DNA of 64,000 nt from Pseudarthrobacter sulfonivorans (lineage in GTDB: Bacteria; Actinomycetota; Actinomycetes; Actinomycetales; Micrococcaceae): NCBI RefSeq assembly GCF_014712225.1, contig NZ_JACXBW010000005.1, positions 186,001-250,000 of the forward strand, written 5' to 3'. Both the position numbers and the translations under genes were made by a program. Positions 55,717 to 63,349 of this stretch are shown here, one piece after another; positions within the stretch are counted from its first letter, which is position 1; each line of letters begins with the position of its first letter. The notes under the pieces were generated by a model, which was not told where the DNA came from, searched no databases, and was given only the letters and a program-made list of their open reading frames with translations.

Positions 55717-56407
55717 GCCCGATTCCGGCTCGCCGGACCAGAGTGCGAACCAGGACGATGCTGTCTGGCTCGATCTTGTTGCCCGGCTGGAGGACACGAC
55801 CTCCGAGGACAGCCGCGCGGCGGACGGCGGTACCCCGGACGACACGACTGCGCCGAACGCTCCGGTCGATCCGGTCAGTCCGGTCGATCCGGTCAGTCCG
55901 GATGCTGAAGGACCCGGCACCCCAAGTCCCGGCCCGTCCTTGGCACCAGCCGACACGCCTGGACGGCCTGCGACTTTCCGCGACTTTGATCCCCTGGGCC
56001 TTGCCGGCCGGGCTCCCACGGAGTTGTCCGCGGCCGAGCGTTCGGCCGCAGCCCGAAGCGGCGGCACCGGTCAATCACGGTCCGGCGAGAGTGCCGGCGC
56101 CGGGCAGGATGGACCGGACCTCCAAGGCAGCCCTGACGGCCCACGGGACTATGTGGTGGAGGACCACGGCGGCGACTTCGTCCCGGAGGAACCGCCAAGC
56201 CTGTCCGGGACGGACCCGCTGACCATGCTTGCCTGGCTTGGCGCAGTGGGCGGGCCGATTGCCCTGCTGCTGTCAGCCATGTTCTGGCGGTCTGCTCCGC
56301 TGCTGGCAATAGTGGGGATGGTGTCGGCGTTCGTCCTGGCCGTGGTCTACCTGATCATGAAGCTGCCCCAGGAAAAAGACGACAACGACGACGGCGCCCG
56401 CGTCTGA
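55709..56407 (+). CDS. hypothetical membrane protein with long disordered N terminus
   Basis: 232 residues from GTG 55709, overlapping the hydrolase stop by 8 nt. Residues 1-170 are low-complexity (Asp, Pro, Ser, Gly), including PVDPVSPVDPVSP coded by 18-bp repeats. Two membrane helices follow (about 174-192 and 196-216, MLAWLGAVGGPIALLLSAMF and LLAIVGMVSAFVLAVVYLIM), then a charged tail. I do not recognise a family. The coupling suggests a link to the two hydrolases. Confidence 0.75.
   Translation: MTRPDSGSPDQSANQDDAVWLDLVARLEDTTSEDSRAADGGTPDDTTAPNAPVDPVSPVDPVSPDAEGPGTPSPGPSLAPADTPGRPATFRDFDPLGLAGRAPTELSAAERSAAARSGGTGQSRSGESAGAGQDGPDLQGSPDGPRDYVVEDHGGDFVPEEPPSLSGTDPLTMLAWLGAVGGPIALLLSAMFWRSAPLLAIVGMVSAFVLAVVYLIMKLPQEKDDNDDGARV
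55861..55901. repeat. 18-bp tandem repeat (2.3 copies)
   Basis: The unit TCCGGTCGATCCGGTCAG is repeated exactly, encoding Pro-Val-Asp-Pro-Val-Ser repeats inside the preceding hypothetical gene; in frame. Confidence 0.85.
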
Positions 56408-56490
56408 GCGGTCCGTCTCAGCGGTGCCGGACCAGGGGTATCGACCCAGCGGTGTGGTCCGAGCGTTTCGTGCAGCGGCAGCTTCGCGGC

Positions 56491-57579
56491 TCAGCCGCGT
56501 GTGCGGCTGCTTACGCGGGACAGATCCGCTGCTCCGATGAGCCCTGCGCTGGGTCCCAGCGCTGCCAGTTCGATGCCGGCGGCGGGCCGGAAGCCGCGGC
56601 CCGTCAGATTCCTGGCGAAGGCTTTGCGCGCCGGTTCCACCAGCAGGTCCCCTGCTGAGCAGAGCCCGCCGCCGATCACAAAGAGACCCGGGTCCAGCGC
56701 GGCGGCGAGATTGGCCAGTCCCAGGCCAAGCCACTCGCCCACTTCTTCGAGGAGTTCGCGGCAGGCGGCGTCCCCGGCCAGAGCAAGTTCGGTAACTATC
56801 GCGCCGGTGATCCGGTCCGGCTTTCCTCCCACCGCGGCCAGCAGTTCCTGGGCCACCGGCGAGTTGGCGGCGGCCAGGATCCTCGCTTCGCGCCCCAGCG
56901 CATTGCCCGAGGCATATTGTTCCCAACAGCCCCGGTTGCCGCATTCACAACGGTGTCCGCCCGGCATGATGATCTGGTGGCCAAATTCACCGGCGACACC
57001 AAACCGGCCCCGCTCCACCCGGCCGGCCATCACCATGGCGCCGCCGATGCCCGTGCCGAGGGTGATGCACACCATCCGGTCCTCACCCTGCCCGGCACCA
57101 AAGCGCCATTCCGCCCACGCTGCCGCATCGGCGTCGTTCGTCAACAGGACGGGCCTGCGCAGCAGGCGCTGGAGGCTGGCCCGCAAAGGCTCATTGCGCC
57201 AGGCAAGGTGCGGGCTGAAAAGCACGGTTCCGCCGTCCAGATCCATCCAGCCGGCCGCCCCGATACCCACCGACCGGATCCGGTGACCGGCGCTCAGCTC
57301 GTCCACGAGCTCCACGATGACCTGCTCCACGGCCCGCGGATCGCTGCCGGGCGTGGATCGCCGCGCCTCGCTGAGAATCCGGCCGTCGGCGTCCACCACT
57401 CCGGCGGCCACTTTGGTGCCGCCGATGTCGATGCCGATCGCGAGCCCCTTGCGCCCGAGCCGCAGGTGTTCACGGAACTGTTTTCCCCGCGAGGGCTGCA
57501 CCTGGGCAGGCCGGCGCCGCCGCCAAGGCACCGGCCGGCCGGGCGGACTGTTCTGCTCAGGGGGGGACGCTGCGTACAT
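56491..57579 (-). CDS. ROK-family sugar kinase (glucokinase type)
   Basis: 362 residues. Phosphate loop AIGIDIGGTKVAAG, second phosphate block VCITLGTGIGGAMV, catalytic Asp in LLTNDADAAAWAE, and the zinc-binding HRCECGNRGCWEQYAS with the ROK cysteines. Predicted ATP-dependent glucokinase or N-acetyl sugar kinase; it would complement the polyphosphate glucokinase at 12500. It has an unusual Pro/Arg/Gln-rich N-terminal extension of about 48 residues before the kinase. A TAGAAT box 8 nt before the ATG at 57579 supports that extended start. Confidence 0.9.
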   Translation of the reverse strand: MYAASPPEQNSPPGRPVPWRRRRPAQVQPSRGKQFREHLRLGRKGLAIGIDIGGTKVAAGVVDADGRILSEARRSTPGSDPRAVEQVIVELVDELSAGHRIRSVGIGAAGWMDLDGGTVLFSPHLAWRNEPLRASLQRLLRRPVLLTNDADAAAWAEWRFGAGQGEDRMVCITLGTGIGGAMVMAGRVERGRFGVAGEFGHQIIMPGGHRCECGNRGCWEQYASGNALGREARILAAANSPVAQELLAAVGGKPDRITGAIVTELALAGDAACRELLEEVGEWLGLGLANLAAALDPGLFVIGGGLCSAGDLLVEPARKAFARNLTGRGFRPAAGIELAALGPSAGLIGAADLSRVSSRTRG

Positions 57580-57587
57580 AGTGACTT

Positions 57588-57593
57588 ATTCTA
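57588..57593 (-). promoter_or_regulatory. -10 element (TAGAAT) of the ROK kinase gene, near-leaderless arrangement
   Basis: TAGAAT on the minus strand with 8 nt to the ATG. Transcription would start 0-2 nt before the codon. Confidence 0.45.
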
Positions 57594-57648
57594 GGCGCGC
57601 CGCCGGACCGGGTTCCGGCAGGCCGGCACCGCGCCTTCCCCGCACCCT

Positions 57649-57677
57649 TTGACTCCGATGTTACTGGCCAGTAGGTT
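57649..57677 (+). promoter_or_regulatory. promoter of the acyl-CoA synthetase gene with palindromic operator in the spacer
   Basis: TTGACT (57649-57654), 17-bp spacer, TAGGTT (57672-57677). The perfect 12-bp palindrome TACTGGCCAGTA (57662-57673) fills the spacer and runs into the -10 box, where a bound repressor would block RNA polymerase. The form suits a TetR-family fatty-acid regulator, but none is encoded in the window. Confidence 0.6.
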
Positions 57678-57757
57678 TAGGACTGCACGACCACGTTGCG
57701 GGCGTATTAGTCTTTAGGGACACCCTGCGCGGGTCCATGGATATCAAAGGAGCTATA

Positions 57758-59563
57758 GTGCGCGAATTCAGTGTTCCGCCACTGGTTGTTGTCCCACCGG
57801 AAACCAACATCACCGATCTGGTGCTGCGGCAGGCCGCCAAGCCCAGCAACCCGGCATTGTTTTCGCGGCTCGATTCCGCAGGAGCCTGGCAGGACGTCTC
57901 CGCAAAGGACTTTCTGGCGGACGTCTCCGCGCTTGCAAAGGGTCTGATGGCAAGTGGGGTGGCCGCCGGTGACCGGGTGGGCATCATGTCCCGCACCCGC
58001 TACGAATGGGCGCTTGTTGACTTCGCCGTCTGGTTCGCCGGGGCGGTCTCGGTGCCCATCTACGAGACGTCGTCGCCGTCGCAGGTCGCCTGGAACCTTG
58101 GCGACTCGGGCGCCGTCGCCGCCTTCGGCGAGTCCGCCCACCACGAGGACGTGATCCGGCAGGCCGCCAATTCTGAGGGACTCACTGCCCTGCAGCACGT
58201 CTGGCAGCTCGACGGCGGGCTGGACGCCGTTCGTGAGGCGGGGCGTGATGTCAGCGATGCCGACCTCGAGGAACGCCGGACGTCTGCCAAGCTCAGTGAC
58301 GTCGCCACGGTGATCTATACCTCCGGCACCACCGGCCGGCCCAAGGGCTGCGAGCTTACCCACGGCAACTTCGTGGAGCTTTCCGACAACGCGCTGGCGA
58401 TCCTCGGCGACGTCGTCAATGAGCAGGCCAAAACCATTATGTTCCTGCCGCTGGCCCACGTTTTCGCGCGCTTCATCTCGGTGCTGGCCGTTGCCGCCGG
58501 CGCCACCGTGGCACACACTCCCGACATCAAGAACCTTCTCGCTGACCTGCAGAGCTACCAGCCCACCTTCATCCTGGCTGTCCCCCGCGTGTTCGAGAAG
58601 GTCTACAACTCGGCACTGACCAAGGCGGAGGACGGCGGGAAGGGCGCCATCTTCCACAAGGCCACCGAGACCGCCATTGCGTTCTCGAAGGCCCGGCAGG
58701 CCGGACACGTGGGCCTGGGGCTCAAACTCAAGCACACCCTGTTCGACAAACTGGTGTACGGAAAGCTGCGCGCTGCCATGGGCGGGAATGTGGCCCATGC
58801 AGTGTCCGGCGGCGGACCGCTCGGCGAACGGCTTGGCCACTTCTTCCAGGGCATCGGCCTGCAGATCCTGGAGGGTTACGGCCTGACTGAGACGACCGCC
58901 CCCATTTCGGTGAACACCCCGGCCCTCATCAAGATCGGGTCGGTGGGCAAACCCCTGCCGGGTAACTCGGTCAAAATTGCCGACGACGGCGAAATCCTTG
59001 CCAAGGGCGTCTGCGTCATGCGGGGCTACTACAACCTTGACGGCCTGACATCGGAAACGTTCGCCGACGGCTGGCTGCGCACCGGTGACATCGGACGCCT
59101 CGATGAGGACGGCTTTTTGTGGATCACCGGCCGGAAGAAGGAAATCATCGTCACTGCCGGCGGCAAAAACGTCATCCCGGCCCTTCTGGAAGATCAGATC
59201 CGCGCTGACGCCTTGGTCTCGCAGGTCCTGGTTGTCGGTGACAACAGGCCCTTCATCGGCGCCCTGGTCACCCTCGACCAGGAAGCACTCCCCGGCTGGC
59301 TGCAGCGCCATGGGCTGCCCCAGTCCACCAGCCTTGACGAGGTAGTGGAGAATCCCGTGGTCAGGGCAGCAGTGCAGGATCTCATTACGCAGGCCAACAG
59401 CTCGGTGTCCCAGGCCGAAGCCATCAAGTCCTTCCGGATTGTCGCGTCGGACTTCACGGAAGCGTCCGGCCACCTGACCCCGTCCATGAAAGTGAAGCGC
59501 GCCCAGGTGATGAAGGACTTCGAGACAGTCATCGAGGAAATGTACGGCGCCCCGCGCGACTAA
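57758..59563 (+). CDS. long-chain fatty acid-CoA ligase (AMP-dependent synthetase)
   Basis: Activates fatty acids to acyl-CoA via an acyl-AMP. 601 residues. AMP-binding signature VIYTSGTTGRPKGCELTH, FLPLAHVFARF, GYGLTETTAPISVN, and WLRTGDIGRLDEDGFLWITGRKKEIIVTAGGKNV, which are FACS motifs of the FadD15 type. I start at GTG 57758: AAAGGAG lies 5 nt upstream, whereas the in-frame ATG at 57737 has none. It ends in a strong bidirectional-looking terminator. Confidence 0.95.
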   Translation: MREFSVPPLVVVPPETNITDLVLRQAAKPSNPALFSRLDSAGAWQDVSAKDFLADVSALAKGLMASGVAAGDRVGIMSRTRYEWALVDFAVWFAGAVSVPIYETSSPSQVAWNLGDSGAVAAFGESAHHEDVIRQAANSEGLTALQHVWQLDGGLDAVREAGRDVSDADLEERRTSAKLSDVATVIYTSGTTGRPKGCELTHGNFVELSDNALAILGDVVNEQAKTIMFLPLAHVFARFISVLAVAAGATVAHTPDIKNLLADLQSYQPTFILAVPRVFEKVYNSALTKAEDGGKGAIFHKATETAIAFSKARQAGHVGLGLKLKHTLFDKLVYGKLRAAMGGNVAHAVSGGGPLGERLGHFFQGIGLQILEGYGLTETTAPISVNTPALIKIGSVGKPLPGNSVKIADDGEILAKGVCVMRGYYNLDGLTSETFADGWLRTGDIGRLDEDGFLWITGRKKEIIVTAGGKNVIPALLEDQIRADALVSQVLVVGDNRPFIGALVTLDQEALPGWLQRHGLPQSTSLDEVVENPVVRAAVQDLITQANSSVSQAEAIKSFRIVASDFTEASGHLTPSMKVKRAQVMKDFETVIEEMYGAPRD

Positions 59564-59583
59564 GCGAAGGTCCGCCGCCAAAC

Positions 59584-59629
59584 AAAAGGGAAGGACGTTC
59601 CGGCGAAAGCCTGAACGTCCTTCCCTTTT
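59584..59629. terminator. bidirectional intrinsic terminator between the acyl-CoA synthetase and pyc genes
   Basis: AAAAGGGAAGGACGTTC (59584-59600) is an exact complement of 59613-59629, a 17-bp stem with A-run and T-run on opposite ends; the loop contains GGC-GAAA-GCC, a GNRA tetraloop stem. Placed 21 bp after one stop and 15 bp before the other, it serves both convergent genes. Confidence 0.92.
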
Positions 59630-59643
59630 TGGATCGGGCCTGG

Positions 59644-62600
59644 TCAGGCCTGCTCCACCACCAGGAGGAGATCCCCGCCCTGGACCTGCTCCACCGCTGA
59701 AATGGCGAGGCGCGAGACCTTGCCGCCCACCGGCGTCGTGATGGATGCTTCCATCTTCATCGCTTCGATGGTGGCCACGGTGTCACCGGCCTTGACCGTA
59801 TCGCCGGCCTTGACGGTCACCGTGACCGCGCCGGCGAACGGCGCGGCGACCTGGCCCTGCTGGGCAGGGTCCGCCTTCTCGGCGGCCTTGACGTTGCTGA
59901 CCACGGAACGGTCCCGGACGACGACGGGTCGGGACTGCCCGTTCAGCGTGCACATCACTGTGCGCATGCCCTTTTCGTCCGGCTCCGAGACGGCCTCCAG
60001 CGAGGCGATCAGCCGGACGCCCTTTTCGAGCTGGATCTCGTGCTCGGCTCCGCGCTGCAGACCGTAGAGGTAATCGCGGGTGTCGAGCACGGAGATGTTG
60101 CCGTAGGTTTCCACGCTCTTGAGGTAGTCCTTGGTGGGACCGTCGAAGAGCAGCCGGTTCAGGGTGCTCTGCCGGGTCTTGGAATCACCCTTGAGCGCGG
60201 CGCTGTCCTCGGGGCTGAGGTCAACATCGCGGACCTTGATGCTGCGGCCCTGGAGTGCCTTGGTGCGGAACGGTTCCGGCCAGCCTCCGGGCGGGTCGCC
60301 GAGTTCGCCGGACAGGAACCCGATAACGGAGTCGGGGATGTCGTAATTCTGCGGGTTCTCGTTGAAGTCCGCGGGATCGGCGTTAAGTCCCACGAGGTGC
60401 AGGGCGAGATCGCCCACCACCTTCGAGGACGGTGTGACCTTCACCAGGCGGCCCAGGATACGGTCCGCCGCGGTGTACATGTCCTCGATCGCCTCGAAGC
60501 GCTCCCCCAGGCCCAGCGCCATGGCCTGCTGCCGCAGGTTGGACAGCTGGCCGCCCGGGATCTCGTGCTTGTAGACCCGGCCGGTGGGGCCCGGCAGGCC
60601 CGACTCGAACGGTGCATAGACGCGGCGTACGGCCTCCCAGTACGGCTCCAGTGAGCTGACTGCGTCCAGGTCCAGGCCAGTGTCCCGCGGGGTGTGGGCC
60701 AGGGCCGCCACGAGGGCGGAGGCCGAGACCTGGCTGGTGGTGCCGGCCAGCGACGCCGACGCAACGTCCACGGCATCCACGCCGGCGTCAACTGCCGCCA
60801 GCAGGGTTGCCAGCTGGCCGCCTGCGGTGTCGTGGGTGTGGAGGTGGACCGGAAGGTCGAAACGCTCGCGCAGGGCGGCCACCAGCTTGGCAGCCGCTGC
60901 CGGCCGGAGCAGGCCCGCCATGTCCTTGATGGCCAGGATGTGGGCGCCGGCGTCCACAATCCGCTGCGCGAGTTCCAGGTAGTAATCCAGGGTGTAGAGC
61001 TTCTCGTCCGGATTCAGCAGGTCGCCGGTGTAGCACAGGGCCACCTCGGCCACTGCCGTTCCGGTGGCCCGGACGGCGCGGATGGCGGGGGCCATCTGGT
61101 TCACGTCATTGAGCGCGTCAAAGATGCGGAAAATGTCGATGCCGGTGGCCGCGGCTTCGTTGACAAAAGCCTCGGTCACCTCTTCCGGGTACGGCGTGTA
61201 GCCAACGGTGTTCCGGCCCCGCAGCAGCATCTGCAGGCAGACGTTGGGCAGTGCCTTCCGGAGGGCCGCCAGGCGGTCCCAAGGGTCCTCGCCCAGGAAG
61301 CGCAGTGCTACGTCGTAGGTGGCGCCGCCCCAGGCTTCGACGGACAGGAGTTCAGGCAGCAATGCTGTCACTGCCGGGCCTGCCGCCACGAGGTCGCGGG
61401 TCCGTACCCGGGTGGCAAGGAGCGACTGGTGGGCGTCGCGGAACGTGGTGTCGGTTACCGCGACGGCCGTCTGCTCCCGCAGCGCCTTCGCGAATCCCTC
61501 CGGGCCGAGCTCCTGGAGACGCTGGCGGGAACCCGGCGCCGGCTGCAGATCGCCCACGGCAGGCAGCTTCGCCGCCGGATCCGAATGCACGGTGAGCTCG
61601 CCGTTGGGCTTGTTGACGGTCACTTCGGCCAGCCAGGTGAGCAGCTTGGTGCCGCGGTCAGCAGAGACGCGGGCCTTCAGGAGCTGGGGACGCTCGTCAA
61701 TGAAGTTGGTGGCCACATCGCCGGCAATGAAGTCAGGATCGTCCAGCACGGCCTGCAGGAACGGGATGTTGGTGGATACGCCGCGGATGCGGAATTCGGC
61801 GAGAGCACGGCGGGCACGGGCAACGGCAGCCGGGTAATCGCGGCCCCGGCAGCTCAGTTTCACCAGCATGGAGTCGAAGTGGGGGCTGATCTCGGCACCC
61901 GAGTAAACGGTGCCGCCGTCGAGCCTTACACCGGCGCCGCCCGCGGAACGGTAACCGGTGATCTTTCCGACATCGGGACGGAAGCCGTTGGCAGGGTCCT
62001 CGGTGGTGATGCGGCACTGCAGCGCCGCGCCCCGGAGCTTGACCGTCTCCTGGGACAGGCCCAGGTCGGCGAGGGTTTCCCCGGACGCGATCCGGAGCTG
62101 CGCCTGTACCAGGTCGACGTCGGTCACTTCCTCGGTGACGGTGTGCTCCACCTGGATGCGGGGGTTCATTTCGATGAAGACGTGCTGGCCTGCGCGTTCG
62201 CCGACTGTGTCCACCAGGAACTCGACGGTTCCGGCGTTGACGTAGTTCAGGGCCTTAGCGAACTTCACGGCGTCGCGGTAAAGCGCCTGGCGGATCCCTT
62301 CGTCCAGGTTGGGCGCGGGCGCGATCTCAATAACCTTCTGGTGACGGCGCTGAATGGAGCAGTCACGCTCGAACAGGTGCATGACGTTTCCCTCGGCGTC
62401 CGCCAGGATCTGCACCTCAATGTGGCGGGGGCGGAGGACTGCCTGCTCCAGGAACATCGTGGGGTCCCCGAACGCCGCATCCGCCTCGCGCATGGCCGCC
62501 TGCAGTGCTTCCGGCAGGGCCTCGCGGGTGTCCACGCGGCGCATGCCGCGCCCGCCACCGCCGGCCACGGCCTTGGCGAAGATGGGGAAGCCTATCTCGT

Positions 62601-63045
62601 CGGCAGCCGCGATCAGTTCGTCCACGTCCTTGGACGGTTCGCTCGACTGCAGGACCGGTACGCCTGCTTCACGTGCGGCCTTCAGGGCCGCCACCTTGTT
62701 ACCGGCCAGCTCCAGCACCTCGGCCGGCGGGCCCACGAAGGTGATGCCCGCTTCCTTGGCGGCGCGGGCCAGGTCGGGGTTTTCAGAGAGGAAGCCGTAG
62801 CCGGGGTAGATGGCGTCCGCCCCGGATTCCTTGGCCACCCGCACAACCTCGGCAACGTCAAGGTAGGCCCGGACGGGGTGCCCCTCTTCGCCGATCAGAT
62901 ATGCCTCATCGGCCTTCTGGCGGTGGATCGAGTTGCGGTCCTCGTTGGGAAAGACGGCAACGGTCTTGGCGCCCAGCTCGTAGCCGGCGCGAAAGGCCCT
63001 GATCGCGATTTCGCCGCGGTTGGCCACCAGAATCTTGGAAAACAT
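59644..63045 (-). CDS. pyc: pyruvate carboxylase
   Basis: Biotin-dependent anaplerotic enzyme: pyruvate plus bicarbonate and ATP to oxaloacetate. 1133 residues: biotin carboxylase (about 1-450; KILVANRGEIAIRAFRA, AVAGGGGRGMRRV, EMNPRIQVEHTVTEEVT), carboxyltransferase (about 530-800; DTTFRDAHQSLLATRVRT, VHLHTHDTAGGQ, Lys in ALCYTGDLL region), allosteric linker, and C-terminal biotinyl domain with IEAMKMEAS (K1097 is the biotinylated Lys). GGAGAAGC precedes the ATG. Confidence 0.98.
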   Translation of the reverse strand: MFSKILVANRGEIAIRAFRAGYELGAKTVAVFPNEDRNSIHRQKADEAYLIGEEGHPVRAYLDVAEVVRVAKESGADAIYPGYGFLSENPDLARAAKEAGITFVGPPAEVLELAGNKVAALKAAREAGVPVLQSSEPSKDVDELIAAADEIGFPIFAKAVAGGGGRGMRRVDTREALPEALQAAMREADAAFGDPTMFLEQAVLRPRHIEVQILADAEGNVMHLFERDCSIQRRHQKVIEIAPAPNLDEGIRQALYRDAVKFAKALNYVNAGTVEFLVDTVGERAGQHVFIEMNPRIQVEHTVTEEVTDVDLVQAQLRIASGETLADLGLSQETVKLRGAALQCRITTEDPANGFRPDVGKITGYRSAGGAGVRLDGGTVYSGAEISPHFDSMLVKLSCRGRDYPAAVARARRALAEFRIRGVSTNIPFLQAVLDDPDFIAGDVATNFIDERPQLLKARVSADRGTKLLTWLAEVTVNKPNGELTVHSDPAAKLPAVGDLQPAPGSRQRLQELGPEGFAKALREQTAVAVTDTTFRDAHQSLLATRVRTRDLVAAGPAVTALLPELLSVEAWGGATYDVALRFLGEDPWDRLAALRKALPNVCLQMLLRGRNTVGYTPYPEEVTEAFVNEAAATGIDIFRIFDALNDVNQMAPAIRAVRATGTAVAEVALCYTGDLLNPDEKLYTLDYYLELAQRIVDAGAHILAIKDMAGLLRPAAAAKLVAALRERFDLPVHLHTHDTAGGQLATLLAAVDAGVDAVDVASASLAGTTSQVSASALVAALAHTPRDTGLDLDAVSSLEPYWEAVRRVYAPFESGLPGPTGRVYKHEIPGGQLSNLRQQAMALGLGERFEAIEDMYTAADRILGRLVKVTPSSKVVGDLALHLVGLNADPADFNENPQNYDIPDSVIGFLSGELGDPPGGWPEPFRTKALQGRSIKVRDVDLSPEDSAALKGDSKTRQSTLNRLLFDGPTKDYLKSVETYGNISVLDTRDYLYGLQRGAEHEIQLEKGVRLIASLEAVSEPDEKGMRTVMCTLNGQSRPVVVRDRSVVSNVKAAEKADPAQQGQVAAPFAGAVTVTVKAGDTVKAGDTVATIEAMKMEASITTPVGGKVSRLAISAVEQVQGGDLLLVVEQA

Positions 63046-63121
63046 GCTTCTCCTGCATCATCGCGGGTGTATCGGTAGGTGGTGACAGTGTCTAAGACCT
63101 GTGCGGACAAACACAAATCAT

Positions 63122-63137
63122 TGTGGCCACAGTCACA
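63122..63137. promoter_or_regulatory. CRP/GlxR-like site upstream of pyc
   Basis: TGTGG-N6-TCACA, one mismatch to TGTGA-N6-TCACA. It lies 77 bp upstream of the pyc ATG; a weak promoter (TTGTGT at 63116-63111, TAGACA at 63094-63089, 16-bp spacer) places the site around -47. The gap 63046-63349 otherwise shows no gene. Confidence 0.45.
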
Positions 63138-63349
63138 AAAACTTCCGTCATGTCCCGCATGAATCGACGGACGCCCGCGGAATCCGGTCCGCTGACCGGA
63201 GCGCGAAGCCATGCCGGTCTCCTTTAAGGCGGTATTCGCGGGCATGGCCACATATGATGAGTACGGCGGCAGGGGCCGCCCGGCTTCGGCACTGCCGGAG
63301 CAAACATTACCCCCAACACGGCATCCGGCGTTAGGTTTTGGTCTCACAA

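Noticed and set aside
57707..59581. 624-codon open frame antisense to the acyl-CoA synthetase gene, and similar long antisense frames over dnaE (20614-22107) and ftsW/murG (31168-33252)
   Set aside because: All are mirror images of strong coding genes with high third-position GC; no start signals or domains.
60694..63078. Very long open frame (about 790 codons) antisense to pyc
   Set aside because: A GC-rich shadow of a real gene in a high-GC genome; the pyc protein is complete and conserved, and the antisense translation has no family features.
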